Assembly (NCBI GenBank): GCA_034509735.1
Contig: JACGWO010000005.1
Coordinates: 40,206,479 to 40,270,478, forward strand
Direction: 5' to 3'
Length of the DNA stretch: 64,000 bases
Origin: Sesamum alatum
Taxonomy: Eukaryota > Streptophyta > Magnoliopsida > Lamiales > Pedaliaceae
Shown here: positions 33,501 to 46,180 of the stretch, in pieces
Position numbering within the stretch: position 1 is the first letter of the stretch
Layout: every line of letters starts with the position of its first letter
Made by a program: the position numbers and the translations under genes
The notes under the pieces: generated by a model
Told to the model about the DNA's origin: nothing
Databases searched by the model: none
What the model saw: the letters and a program-made list of their open reading frames with translations, nothing else

Positions 33501-34154
33501 TATGAATTAATTCGAGAATCATTCACGTGACATTGTTAAGAAGACAACTTACCTGGAAAAGGACATTGATCTGGACATATTAAATAGAGAATAATACAAG
33601 GAAAAGGACCAGCTAATGTATTGTTCTGTCTTTATACCATCTAGCAATGGCTTACTAATTTCTATTGTGACTACATGCAGTTATGTGCATGGTGTGCTCG
33701 GATTGTTGCTTCATTAACTGCACGGTCACATAAGGAGGATAGGTTTGGTGTTGCTCAACTCTCAGGAAGCAATGCTGCTGTAATCTCAACATTGTTATCT
33801 ACTTTATTAGCTGTTGAAACTCTGATGGGGAAGAAGACCAATATACAGAATGCACATTTCATGGGTCCTGCAGGAATCAAATGGGCCACCATGAACACCG
33901 GGAGAAGAGAGTCTACATCTGGTGCCATGGGGAAAATAAGAGGAAGCCCACTGTACGCCAAAGCATATTCATTGGCTGATGTGCTGAAAACTTCAATGTA
34001 CTGCATCGTCTCTGCTTTTCATAATGAGATGCTGAACAGTGGGAAAGCAGGGCTTCTTGAGAAGGACTGGATCATTAGCGGTAAACCTTTATATGGAACT
34101 CATGAACTCCTTCTACATAAATTGCGACTTTTCTTGGATTTTCAGGCAAGCTAG
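30504..34154 (+). CDS. NDC1: Nucleoporin NDC1, transmembrane ring of the nuclear pore
   Basis: NDC1 anchors the nuclear pore complex in the nuclear envelope. Exons: 30504-31112, 31868-32092, 32235-32618 and 33681-34154. All junctions fall between codons. The sum is 1,692 nt, giving 563 aa. The first exon encodes several hydrophobic segments (after an acidic/Gly-rich start), and the second two more. The C-terminal two exons are the soluble Ndc1/Nup domain, including [30 protein letters not shown] and [15 protein letters not shown], and end [12 protein letters not shown]. Start at [16 protein letters not shown]: the upstream in-frame codons begin with TTG. The first intron (755 bp) and third intron (1,062 bp) hold no coding sequence. 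Confidence 0.9.
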
Positions 34155-35459
34155 TGGCTCAAGCACTCATGCTTTACATCTTTATCCTTGTGAAGACATA
34201 TCTAACGAGGTAATTCTGCTCTGAAGTCCTCCTAAGATGAGCAAGACATGACTGGAAATTCCATTTTTGCTTCAGAAAGAAAGTACTTGTATTGAAACTC
34301 ATGTGCTGGAACCTTTGTAGAGTCTTTTGCGAATATATTGTAACACTATGTCGAATTTAAAGATCTGTGAAACAAGGAAAAAGGGAAATAGGAAAAGGGT
34401 TCATCATCAGATTGTTACTACTTCTTGATCTATGCTTATGGAGTTGAAATTTTTATATTATCATGGGCACTTGCTGGAGTAACTGTGCTGCCTCATCATC
34501 TACATAAACAATTCCGTTCGTAGTGTTTTGTGCTTGAATGGAAATCACAAGCCTGAGTTAACTTATACTGCATTAAATACTCCAAATAATTCAAGATTTC
34601 CTTCTCTCTTGGCAACTCTGCCAGATCTTCTGCCATGGTGCGAAATCTCACATTCTTGAGAAAATTGCTAACATAACGGCCCAAAAACAAAAGAAACGAA
34701 GTCTTACATTCTTGAGAAAATTGCAATACCATCTGTCTCGTTTGTTAGATGGTTTATCTTTCTTTAGTACAATATTCAGCAATAGCGGTGGTGAGAGGGA
34801 ACTTTCTACAAATTATGTGAAAAGTAAACGATCAAGTGAGTGGTGACAAGCATTTTTCAATTTGACATCACAAATATGGTCCGTTCCTTTCATCCCATTT
34901 GTATCATTATCTTGACTTATCCACAAGTTTACATCCAATGATTTGGACTAAGATGATAAAACAAAGGGAATGAGTCATTTTCATCGCTTATTCTTAGCAT
35001 TACATATGGTTGAGGAGAGGAATTTAATTATTTTCACTTGGTCAATGCTAAACCTAATGAAAACATCAAGTCCACTCTTTGGAGAATTTTCTGGCAAACT
35101 CCTACGTCAATATCCAATATGGAGAGGGAAAGAACAGAATTATACTACAATTTCAATTATTTTTTCTGCAAGGTTCAGAAAAAGAAAAAAAAAGAAGGTC
35201 AATGACCTTAGTTTTTAACCAATAAAGGAGTTGAATTTCCATTATCTTATTTTTCTGACGTAGTTTTGAAGAATTGAGTGTCTTTCAGTCATTAGATTGA
35301 ACCAAGAAAAAAAAGCATGCTTAGTCAAACATTGGCTGGTGTAAGAACCATGCTTTAATCTTCTAAGTACTCTTCAGACATAATGGTTATAGATTTCCAG
35401 CTTAGAACTGCATAGCTCTTAACATATAGAAACTTTGCACTGTTGAAGTTTACCTTAAA
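34155..35459. other. NDC1 3' UTR and upstream region of the LRR receptor kinase
   Basis: No gene is supported. A 17-bp word (ATTCTTGAGAAAATTGC) occurs twice, near 34653 and 34708. The minus-strand open frame 34496-34732 spans this repeat and shows no domain. Confidence 0.45.
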
Positions 35460-38400
35460 ATGGAGATCCCCATTATGAATATGAACTTCAGTTTAATCAT
35501 TCCATTGATAGTATCAGCTTCTATATGCTGCATGCTTCTTGATCTTCCATTTCCAGTGTTTGCAGCAGCAGCAGACGTACCTGGAAACGAGACTGACAAA
35601 CTTGCATTGCTTGATTTCAAGTCCCAAATAACCGAAGACCCGCTACAGGTATTAGCCTCTTGGAATGATTCGTTGCACTTCTGCAACTGGAATGGAGTTG
35701 CATGTGGCTTGCAAATCCCACCAAGAGTCACTGGTTTGAACCTCACAGGCCGAAGATTAGCTGGAACGATCTCGCCCCACTTGGGAAATCTTTCTTTTGT
35801 CAGCGTTCTTGATCTTTCCCAAAACTCGTTCCGTGGTTGGATTCCCCCTGAACTTGGTAATCTTGGAAGGCTTCAGACATTGAACATGAGCTATAATCTC
35901 CTCGGAGGGCGAATTCCAGCTGATCTGTCCAACTGTTTCAGCCTCAGGAACCTGGCACTGGACCATAACCAACTGGTAGGGATTGTTCCACCTGAACTGG
36001 GATCATTATCCGGGCTTATCACATTGTACCTTGGAAGCAACAATCTCACAGGTATTGTACCTTCTTCTCTTGGAAACTTGACTTCTCTGTGGGAGCTGGA
36101 TATGTCGTATAACTATTTGTATGGTGAGGTACCAAGTACGATGTCCCAGTTGAAGAACCTTCGAACTTTTAGGCTGTCGGTGAATTCTCTGTCAGGTGAA
36201 TTTCCTCCATTACTCTACAATTTGACTACACTGGAGTTCATATCCTTATCTTTCAACAACCTGACGGGCAATCTGAGGAGCGATATTGGACTTGCTCTTC
36301 CCAATCTTCAGAGGATATGGTTGGCCTATAATTTCTTCACTGGACCTATTCCAGATTCGTTTTCTAATGCTTCAAATCTCTATAACATCGACCTGATACA
36401 CAACAACTTCACTGGAAAAGTGCCTCTGAGTCTGGCGAAACTTGATCTACAGGTCTTAAATGTGGGATACAATCTTCTTGGACATGGTGAGCCGGATGAT
36501 TTGGACTTTATCACTGCCCTGACAAACTGCAGCAACTTAAATATGCTGCACTTTGGGGATAACCGGTTTGGCGGAATATTGCCTGTTTCGATAGGAAATT
36601 TGTCCACCGAGTTGAGTGAGCTCTATTTAGAAGGGAATTTCATCAGTGGAAGCATACCAAGAGAGATCTCAAACCTTCAAAACTTAAATACACTCTACAT
36701 GAACTTCAATTATCTAAATGGTACTATTCCAGATTCATTTGGTAGTCTTCCCAACTTAGCAAGAGTGGTTTTGGCCTCTAACCAGTTGACAGGCAAAATA
36801 CCGTCTAGCTTTGGAAACATGACTAGCCTGTTATGGCTGTTCTTGTTCGCTAACAGGTTAGAAGGAGGGCTACCGTTATCCTTGACAAACTGTACGCAAA
36901 TGGTTTTCTTTTCTGTATCTCAAAACAATCTCACAGGGATCCTTCCTCCAGAAATTATTGGTATGCCATCCATTCTGTCTTTTAATGCGTCTTACAACTC
37001 CTTCACCGGTCCCCTGCCAGAGGAAGTTGGAAACATGAGCCATCTTGTTGAAATTGATCTTTCTTACAACAAACTTTCTGGTCAGATTCCAGACAGTATA
37101 GGAAACTGTTTGGGCCTCAACATAATCTTCTTGCAAGCCAATTCATTTCAGGGGACGCTTCCAAATTTAGCTCGTCTGAGTACCCTTAGTTATTTGGACC
37201 TTTCAAGCAACAACCTTTCAGGACGTATTCCAGATTACTTGGCTACTCTTCCCTCTTTGCTCTACCTGAACCTATCTTTCAATAATCTGGAGGGCGAGGT
37301 ACCTTCAGAAGGAGTATTCTTGAATGCCAGTGCAACAGATATTCATGAAAATCCCAAGCTTTGTGCCCGAATCGCAGAGTTGAATCTGACAGCATGCCCT
37401 CAGCAAGAACCTCCACGAACCCAGAGAAAACATGGACGAAAAACTCCAAAACTAATCTTGGCTATCATCCTACCTGCATCATTTGCAGTCCTGTGTTTGT
37501 TTCTTCTTCTGATTTGCTGGGTACAGAAGAGACTGAAGGTGCCAAGAACATCGTCATCTTCCAGATCCTTGAACTTCTTCCCCAAGATTTCATATGAAGA
37601 ACTGTTGAATGCTACTGATGGATTCTCATCAGCAAACTTGATCGGGTCAGGCAGTTTTGGGACCATTTACAAGGGCATGCTCAACTCAGACGAAACGTTA
37701 GTTGCAGTAAAGGTTCTTAATCTCAGACAGAAAGGAGCATCCAAAAGCTTCATAGCCGAATGTCAAGCCTTGAGGAGTATCCGGCACAACAATCTTGTCA
37801 AGGTTATAACTGCCTGTTCAAGTACTGATTTTCATGGCAATGATTTTAAGGCTCTAGTATATCAGTTTATGTCGAACGGGAGCTTAGACAAATGGCTGCA
37901 TCCAGAAGAAGAGACACAGTGGCAAAATCATTTAAACATTCTTCAAAGGATTGACATTGCAACCGATGTAGGTGCTGCTTTGAATTATCTCCACCACCAA
38001 TGCCAAACACCAGTGATCCACTGTGATCTGAAACCTCAAAACGTTCTTCTTGATCATGACTTGACTGCCCATGTAGGTGATTTCGGTTTGGCTCGACTCC
38101 TTCCTAAGTTCAACATGAAAGAAAATGCAAACCAGTTCAGCTCACTTGGTATCAAGGGAACCATTGGATATGCAGCTCCAGGTAACTAGTCACATTAATG
38201 TTTCTTCTGATCATTTGCAATTCAGTCATTCCAATTCAAGTTCTACCATATCTAACTACAAAAGGGCTAGGAATAACAACAATCTTTTCAACAGTGCTAC
38301 AGAAAATTTTATTTGCACTCATAAATAAGTGGAACTTACTGAAAAACTTTTGCAGAGTATGGCATGGGAGTAAAGCCATCCATTCTCGGCGATGTTTACA

Positions 38401-38774
38401 GCTTTGGGATCCTCTTGCTGGAGATTTTCACTGGAAAAAGACCAACAGACAGTTTATTTACTGAAAACTTGAGTCTTCACCTTTTTGTGAAAATGGCACT
38501 ACCAGAAAGGGTCACCGAGATTCTTGACAACTCAGCTTTGTGTGAAGAAGTAACAGGAAATGCTGACACATGGAAGGAAGGTTGGAGCTATTTAACAAGT
38601 GAGCAGCGAGAGACCTTGATTTACATTCTGCAAATCGGAGTTGCATGTTCATCCGAATCACCACGAGACAGGATGAGCATGCGCCAAGTCTATCGAGAAT
38701 TGTCAACGATCAGAGACACGTTTCTTGACGATGAAATGAAGGAAGTGCAGAAGAAAACATTGAGCAACAGGTAA
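35460..38774 (+). CDS. LRR receptor kinase, subfamily XII type (EFR/XA21-like), non-RD
   Basis: A plasma-membrane receptor kinase of the type that includes EFR, FLS2 and XA21; its ligand is unknown. Exons 35460-38181 and 38356-38774 total 3,141 nt, giving 1,046 aa. Domains in order: signal peptide (about 1-37), LRR N-cap (ETDKLALLDFK...HFCNWNGVACG), about 20 leucine-rich repeats, a transmembrane helix (about 662-688) and a kinase (from about 720). The kinase has GSGSFGTIYKG, VAVKVLN, HCDLKPQN (Cys before the catalytic Asp, hence non-RD), DFGLARL and, across the intron, APEYGMG. The intron within the APE region is typical of this subfamily. A further splice (CAG|gtaaca at 38770, tttttag ending at 38868) would replace the last residue and add SIEFVDAV; both endings are possible. 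Confidence 0.93.
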
Positions 38775-40559
38775 CATGTCTATTGCTGCTTTTTAACTAT
38801 CTTGTTTCTGAAGACCTGCTATATGCATTCAAACAAAGCTATCCTAATATTATATTTTCATTTTTAGGTCCATAGAGTTTGTTGATGCAGTTTGAAGTGG
38901 AAGGCAAGAATCAAATCAACAGCATTTTCTCCATCCATTCTTGGTCTGTATTGTATTCTAGTATAATGGTTGTGGTTTTAGGTAGATTGTGCCCACTTAT
39001 AAGTGCTGTAAAATAGAGGAAAAAACTATGTTGTGTTAAAATGTTCATCTCTGTCACATCTTAATAAGAGCATGCGAATATTTGGCCTCACAGTATTCTT
39101 CTTGTTAACATTTGGCAAAGAACAAAGATTGATATATACTTGATCACGAAGAATTATGTTGAACCAGATAGTCATGCTAGCCTTATTTCAAGAAGTCGAT
39201 AAATTCAGTACCAAGAAAGTGTTTAATTGGCTAGATTTATTTACTTCCTTTACCCTTTTCATGAACTTATATACGCTCCTGCAAATTTTATTGCATCTTC
39301 AACTCCATTCAATATACGCACGCCACGTCTACAAGGACAACATCATGTATTTTATTTGAAGAAACTTCTTATACATGTGGTGTGTATATGTTGAATGGAG
39401 TAGAAGATGACATACACCTTGCAATAGAAAATCCGATACAGATCGAGAAGACCCTCTAAGTAAAAGATTTCATTTTCAATTAAATATCTTCACCTTACTC
39501 TTCATACCAATATCAAGTTTCAAATACTATGTCAATCGGGGTAAATACGAGATCTTATAACGTCAGAACCTAAGGTGTTATGAGTTTATAGAGCTTATAG
39601 CTTATAAACGCTTTAAGAAAAGGTAAGGAGTTGTCAATTTATTTATAAGATCTTAACAAATTTCATGAAATTAAATATAAATTTTTTTCATTTACAATTG
39701 TACTCCTTCCATTAGTGTTTGAACGGGAAATGCTGACATCCATATTTTGTTTAAACATAAAATTCTAATTTTACCCCTCATTTTAGCATTTTGTTTCTAT
39801 ATAACTTATTAACTAAGCTACCCCATTAATATTTTTGTGTATTGTAAATTAACATACTTAGTTTATCATTACATTTATTTATTTATTAATTATAAAATAA
39901 GTGTAGTTAACTCATTAATTTTTGGTACACCCCATGTTATTTTTTTTGAATTTATGAAATTAAATCGTATTGATTGGGTTAAGAGTTGTAGCCATTTAAC
40001 GAATAGGGCATAATCATTACTTACAAAGTATTTATAGATTGTTTATTAACATTTTATTTAATTGACAATACGGTTCATCATTTATATGTGAGAGATTAGA
40101 TCAACTTTTAGGTATTGAAAATATGGCTTCGACAATACTCGAGTTATGGTTGTACAAATAACAGGACTTGTAATAAACCTGATATATTGAAAATGTTTAA
40201 ACTATATTATGAAAATATTTATTCAAGTGATCGAGTAGTACCTAATAATGAAGCAAAAACTATAGCAAGAAACATTTAATGATCTTTACGAAAGTTTAAT
40301 TCATGGTCACTAACCATTGTTAATTCGAGTAAAGTCACATAAGATGATTGTTATTAATTCTTTATACGCAATATTAATAAATACACAATGTTAATTTGAT
40401 CAATTCTTTGTACATAATATTAATAAAAATATTTATGATTAAATACATTCTAATGATTATTATTTTAAAAAATAAGTTGGTGACAATATTTCGAATAAAA
40501 GTCACACAATATGATTGCTGTCAATTTTTTTTACACAAAATTAATAAAAATAATAAATT
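38775..40559. other. LRR kinase 3' region and AT-rich intergenic DNA
   Basis: The 3' untranslated part probably ends near 39060-39070 (AATAAGAG). The remainder is AT-rich with no coding sequence. Confidence 0.5.
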
Positions 40560-42189
40560 TAATATGAATTAATAATACATATATTTTAAAACAAAAAAGA
40601 AACCCATACTTTTTGAAACATAAATCACTAAATTATACAATGTGAAGTCAAGTAACGATTTTACAAAGCTTAAAAACCAAACAAACAAAATTGTTTCTTG
40701 ATTTCACGCGCAAAGCTAGGAAAGAAAGGAAAGTGTTTCCTGATTTCACGTGCGAAGCTATGAAAGAAAGGAAAGAGGAAAATCGCTCCAAATTCAACAG
40801 GATTTCAAGATTCGGCTAATATTCGATTCAACGGTAATTTTCATGATTCACAGGTAATCTTCGATTCAACAACAACTATTTTCTCTTGTATTAAATACCC
40901 TTGTTTCTCTTCTTTCAGCGTGTACTGTTTTTTTATTTTGTGTGTGTTATTTCATATGCTATTCTTCTTTCAGCTTGTGCACATTTTTTTTTGGGTTTGT
41001 TCATCTACTGTTTTTTCTTTTTCTTCTTTCAGCGTGTGCACAGTTTTTGTTGTGGTTTGTGTTCTAATTCTATGATTGTGGATTTGTGTTTTCTGATTTG
41101 AAGTAAATTTGACGTGAATTTATTATTGTGATTGTGGTGAATTTGGGTTCTGATTTGACGTGAATTTGTTATTATGATTGTGGTGAAATTTTGTTCTGAT
41201 TTGACGTGAATTTGTTATTCTAATCGTTGTGAACTTGTGTTCTGATTGTGGTGATTTTTTTTTTTTTTTTTCTGAATTGAAGTTAATTTGACGTAAATTT
41301 GTTATTGTGATTGTGGTGAACTTGTGTTCTGATTTGATATGAATTTGTTGTTGTGATTGGGGTGAATTTGTATTCTGATTTGACGTTAATTTGTTATTGT
41401 GATTGTGGTGAATTTGTGTTCTGATTTGACATGAAGTGAATTTGTTTTTGTGATTGTGGTGAATATTTGTTCTGATTTGACGTGAATTTATTTTAGTGAT
41501 TGTGGTGAATTTGTATTTTAATTTGACGTGAATTTGTTATTGTGATTGTGGTGAATTTTTATTTTGATTGGACGTGAATTTGTTATTGTGATCGTGTTGA
41601 ACTTATGTTCTGTTTGTGGTGAATTTATTTTCTGATTTGAAGTGAATCTGACGTGAATTTGTTATTGCAATTGTTGTCAATTTGTGTTCTGATTTGACGT
41701 AAATTTGTTATTGTGATTGTGAGAAATTTGTGTTCTGATTTGATGTGAATTTGTTATTGTGATTGTGGTGAATTTTTGTTTTGATTTGACGTCAATTTGT
41801 TATTGTGATCGTGGTGAACTTATGTTCTGATTGTGGTGAATTTGTTTTCTGATTTGAAGTGAATTTGGCGTGAATTTGTTATTGTGATTGTGGTGAACTT
41901 GTGTTCTGATTTGACGTGAATTTGTTATTGTGATTGTGGTGAATTTGGTTTTGATTTGATGTGAATTTGTTATTGTGATTGTGGTGAATTTGTATTTTGA
42001 TTTGACATAAATTTGACGTGAATTTGTTTTTGTGATTGTGGTGAATTTGTGTTCTGATTTGACGTGAATTTGTTATTGTGATTGTGGTGAATTTTCGTTT
42101 TGATTTGATGTGAATTTGTTATAGTGATCATAGTAAACTTGTGTTCTGATTGTGGTGAATTTATTTTCTGATTGAAGTGAATTTGGCGT
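40560..42189. repeat. Large duplicated block, copy 1: unique-like head plus satellite
   Basis: The head (about 40560-40930) is repeated at about 42190-42570: both carry AAACCCATACTTTTTGAAAC, GTGAAGTCAAGTAACGATTTTAC, TTCTTGATTTCAC and GCGTGTACT. Each head is followed by an array of about 46-bp units, here about 41095-42189. So the region is two tandem copies of a head-plus-satellite block. The head contains a pyrimidine tract and CAG words but no supported gene. Confidence 0.8.
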
Positions 42190-44425
42190 GAATTTATTAT
42201 TAATTCATATTAAATATATTTTAAAACAAAAATGAAACCCATACTTTTTGAAACAAAAATCGCTATATTAAACAATGTGAAGTCAAGTAACGATTTTACT
42301 GAGTTTAAAAACCAAACAAATAAAATTATTTCTTGATTTCACATGCAAAGCTAGGAAATGAAGGAAAGTGTTTCTTGATTTCACGCGCGAAGCTAGGAAA
42401 GAAAGGAAACAGGGAAATCGCTCCAGATTCATCGGGGTTTTAAAGATTCAGCTAATCTTTGATTCAACGGTAACTTTCATGATTCACGGGTAATCTTCGA
42501 TTCAACAACGACTATTTTCTCTTGTATTAAATAGCCCTGTTTATCTTCTTTCAGCGTGTACTATTATTTTGTTGTGTGCGGGTTTGTTCATATCCTGTTT
42601 CTCTTGAATTTATTTTCTGATTTGAAGTGAATTTGACGTGAATTTGTTATTGTGATTGAGGTGAACTTGTCTTCTGATTTGACGTGAATTTGTTATTGTG
42701 ATTGTGGTGAATTTGTGTTCTGATTTGACATGAATTTGTTATTGTGATTGTGGTGAATTTTTATTCTGATTTGACATGAATCTTACGTGAATTTGTTTTT
42801 GTGATTATGGTGAATTTGTGTTCTGATTTGACATTAATTTATTATTGTGATTGTGGTGAATTTGTTATTGTGGTCGTGGTGAACTTGTGTTCTGATTGTG
42901 GTGAATTGATTTTCTGATTTGAAGTAAATTTGACGTGAATTTGTTATTGTGATTGTGGTGAACTTGTGTTCAGATTTAACGTGAATTTGTTGTTATGATT
43001 GTGGTGAATTTGTTATTGTGATTTTGGTGAACTTGTGTTCTGATTTGACGTTAATTTGTTGTTATGATTATGGTGAATTTGTGTTCTTATTTGACGTGAA
43101 TTTGCTATTGTAATTGTGGTGAATTTGTGTTCTGATTTGACGCGAATTTGTTATTGTGATTGTGGTGAATTTTTGTTTTGATTTGACGTGAATTTGTTAT
43201 TGTGATCGTGGTGAACTTGTATTCTGATTGTGGTGAATTTGTTTTAATATTTGAAGTGAATTTGACGTGAATTTGCTATTGTGATTGTGGTGAACTTGTG
43301 TTCTGATTTGACGTGAATTTGTTGTTGTGATTGAAGTGCATTTGTGTTTTGATTTGACGTAAATTTGTTAGTGTGATTGTGGTGAATTTGTGTTCTGATT
43401 TGACATGAATTTTACGTGAATTTATTTTTGTGATTGTGGTGAGTTTGTGTCCTGATATGACGTGAATTTGTTTTTGTGATTGTGGTGAACTTGTGTTCTG
43501 ATTTGACGTGAATTTTGTGTTTTTATTTGACGTGAATTTGTTATTGTGATTGTGGTGAATTTTTATTTTGATTTGCCGTGAATTTGTTATTGTGATCGTG
43601 GTTAGTTTTTGTTCTGATTGTGGTGAATTTGTTTTCTGATTTGAAGTGAATTTGACGTGAATTTGTTATCGTGATTGTGGTCACCTTGTATTCTGATTTG
43701 ACGTGAATTTGTTATTGTGATTGTGGTGAATTTGTGTTCTGATTTAACTTGAATTTGACGTGAATTTGTTTTTGTGATTGTGGTGAATTTGTGTTCTAAT
43801 TTGACGTGAATTTGTTATTGTGATTGTGGTGAATTTTTGTTTTGATTTAACGTCAATTTGTTATTGTGATCGTGGTGAACTTATGTTCTGATTGTGGTGA
43901 ATTTGTTTTCTGATTTGAAGTGAATTTGACGTGAATTTGTTATTGTGATTTTGGTGAACTTGTGTTCTGATTTGACGTGAATTTGTTGTTGTGATTGTAG
44001 TGAATTTGTGTTTTGATTTGAGGTGAATTTGTTATTGTGATTGTGGTGAATTTGTGTTCTGATTTGACATGAATTTGATGTGTATTTATTTTTGTGATTG
44101 TGGTTAATTTGTGTTTTGATTTGACATGAATTTGTTTTTGTGATTGTGGTGAATTTGTGTTCTGATTTGACGTGAATTTGTTATTGTGATTGTGGTGAAT
44201 TTCTGTTTTGATTTGACGTGGATTTGTTATTGTGATCATGGTGAACTTGTATTCTGATTGTGGTGAATTTGTTTTCTGATTTGAAGTGAATTTGACGTGA
44301 ATTTGTTATTGTGGTTGTGGTGAACTTGTGTTCTGATTTGACGTGAATTTGTTGTTGTGATTGTGATGAATTTGTATTTTGATTTGACGTAAATTTGTTT
44401 TTATGATTGTGGTGAATTTGTTGTC
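42190..44425. repeat. Large duplicated block, copy 2, with 46-bp satellite array
   Basis: The head (about 42190-42600) matches 40560-40930. The array (about 42605-44425) is made of about 46-bp units with the pattern GATTTGACGTGAATTTG-TTATTGTGATTGTGGTGAATTTGTGTTCT. A variant containing GATTTGAAGTGAATTTGACG recurs about every 280-390 bp (near 42618, 42915, 43250, 43635, 43915 and 44280), giving a loose higher-order period. Open frames within it on the minus strand (43940-44239, 44306-44590) are translations of the repeat, not genes. Confidence 0.88.
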
Positions 44426-44739
44426 AAAACAGAAGTAATGTGATTTCCTAACATCTTTGTATGTTTTACCGTCCCGCATGTGGAAATCGGAGGAGACTTT
44501 GAAGCTAGCATCTATAACTCCTTGATGTATATTGGATAACATGGTAAGATGTTGCATTTGTTGACCTCCTAAAACTATTAGCTTCCTCAAGTTTAGTTAC
44601 CCACGGTAAGGTTGCAAGGGTTCTTCCTTGTTTGAATTTGAAGATTTAGGGCGGGGGTGGAATATAGTGGGTTATTGTTTAATGGATTTGAGCTGAGTGT
44701 TGTACTGTTTCTCTCTAATTGAAATCAATTCCTGTTATT

Positions 44740-45470
44740 TCCCTTGGTGCACATTCTGGGATGAGTCGCTTGGGTCTCGTCCCTCTCTCACGTGGAGGAG
44801 CATTCTCATGGCGAGAGGTGTGTTGAAAGAAGGCTGTGAAGAACGGACGGACCCTGCTGTGGCGGCGGGGACACGAGTGGTGTGGCGGCCTAATACGAAC
44901 GGTGTATTCTCAGTGAGGAGTGCTTATGAGTGAGTCTCAGAGTGGCAGCCTGCTCTGTTCCATCATCTTCTAGGACTTTCCCTGTTTTGGCGGAAGGATG
45001 TGAGCAGTTTTGGATGTGGTTGTGGACGGCGTTTGTACCTTCTAGAGTTGGGGTTCAAGTATGGAGATTTTGTTATGAGGCGATTCCAACGATGGCCAAT
45101 TTGGCTCGGAAGCATTCTGGAGTGGGATGAAATGCACGCTCTGTGAGGCAGAGGCGGAGACAACAAGCATATATTGTTGGAGTGCCCCTTCGCACGCATG
45201 GTATGGGCCCTATCACATATACCATGGGGCGTGGTGCATAGATGGACTGACGGCGCTGCTGGTTGGTTTTCGACAGTACTCCGACGTCTCGGACGAGAAG
45301 GTACACCTCGTTTTCTCATATTATGTTGGGCATTTTGGAGGAATAGGAACCGAAGAAGGATGGAAGGGGTGGTATGGGAGCCTCTCCGAGTGGTGAATGA
45401 TGCATTGTTATTACTGTCACAATACCAGGAAGCCAGGACCAAGCTTCGTCTAGGACTGATAAGGTAGAAC
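44740..45470 (+). pseudogene. Decayed LINE reverse-transcriptase tail with zf-RVT domain
   Basis: Three plus-strand frames together read as the end of a plant non-LTR retrotransposon protein. First comes SRPSLTWRSILMARGVLKEG (about 44770-44830), then VWRPNTNGVFSVRSAYE. After a frame change come FVPSRVGVQVWRFCYEAIPTMANLARK and a zinc-knuckle segment (CTLCEAEAETT), then ECPFARMVWALSHIPWG in another frame. Frameshifts and stops separate the pieces. The upstream reverse transcriptase body is missing. The cellular role was transposition; this copy is dead. Confidence 0.8.
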
Positions 45471-45749
45471 TGCGAATGAAGTGGATGGGATTATTAGGTA
45501 GTGTTTCTGTTTTAGTGTGTTCTAGTTTGGGGTCAAGTTGATGCTTTTGTTAGTGTGTTTTAGTTTGGTTTTTTCTTTTGCTGATTGAGCTAGTTGTCTT
45601 AGTTGAGTTTTTTCAGTTGAGTTGCTGTGTGTTATTTCTATTTAGTTGGTAAGAGCTTTAGTTTTGTTTGTATATGTGTATAACACTATTGAGATTTTAC
45701 TCGTGTAATATGAAAAACTATTTTGATGTTAAATAAAATAATACACCCA
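45471..45749. other. Spacer between LINE remnant and ALFIN-like pseudogene
   Basis: T-rich sequence with no coding sequence. The LINE 3' end may lie within it, but no clear poly(A) tail was seen. Confidence 0.35.
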
Positions 45750-46180
45750 ATAATCTTTACATTTGCGAGGTCTTTTATTGCTGCTGCATGAAGGGCATTT
45801 ATACTGCTTGATATGCTCAGCTCTGGCAGGTGTAATCTTGAAACCATTTCTCACAATATATATCACAGCAAATCCAGAATTCGTCTGATGCATACTTCTC
45901 CCCACATAACGTCTCTCCAAGCCCTCTTCTTCATCTTTTGGCTGTGACTTCAAAAGTTTTCCCCGGAGTTTCAGATGTTCGCTGTCACCAAAAGAGCACA
46001 GCAATAACACCCGTCAAAAAGTTGGAAGAATAGTGAGGATAGCGATGGAACATATCAACACAGTTAAATCAACTACTACTAAAATAAAGGAAAGATTTCT
46101 CTTTCTGTTGTTTTTTAGCAGCACCAGTCACAACTTCAAATACAGTAGGGAGATCATTAATCATGTTGAAAAGCCGCTTC
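45750..46180 (-). pseudogene. ALFIN-LIKE PHD-finger pseudogene fragment
   Basis: ALFIN-LIKE proteins bind H3K4me2/3 through a C-terminal PHD finger. On the minus strand, 46180 down to about 46095 encodes [20 protein letters not shown] followed by [10 protein letters not shown], the end of the N-terminal domain, preceded by an intact acceptor (tgcag). After intron-like DNA, a tcacag-type acceptor near 46003 leads to [20 protein letters not shown] deletion and frame change then give [16 protein letters not shown] and, after one inserted codon, CEKWF, then a second frame change into [18 protein letters not shown] and NKRPRK. The conserved Cys residues are mostly present but the frame is broken at least twice, and the upstream exons are absent. 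Retained intron positions point to a genomic, not mRNA, origin. Confidence 0.85.

Noticed and set aside
34496..34732. Minus-strand frame containing EDLAELPREKEILNYLEYLM as a gene
   Set aside because: Protein-like in part, but it crosses a local 17-bp duplication and has no clear splice sites or family match.
11032..38774. A functional cluster joining sucrose synthase, receptor kinases and AGO1
   Set aside because: The genes belong to unrelated pathways, have separate promoters and mixed orientation; there is no sign of co-regulation in the sequence.
43940..44590. Minus-strand frames rich in His, Asn, Thr and Gln (43940-44239, 44306-44590)
   Set aside because: They are direct translations of the 46-bp satellite and change with the repeat; no start context or domain.
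44963..45442. 159-codon minus-strand frame at 44963-45442
   Set aside because: It is antisense to the LINE/zf-RVT remnant, which is recognisable on the plus strand.
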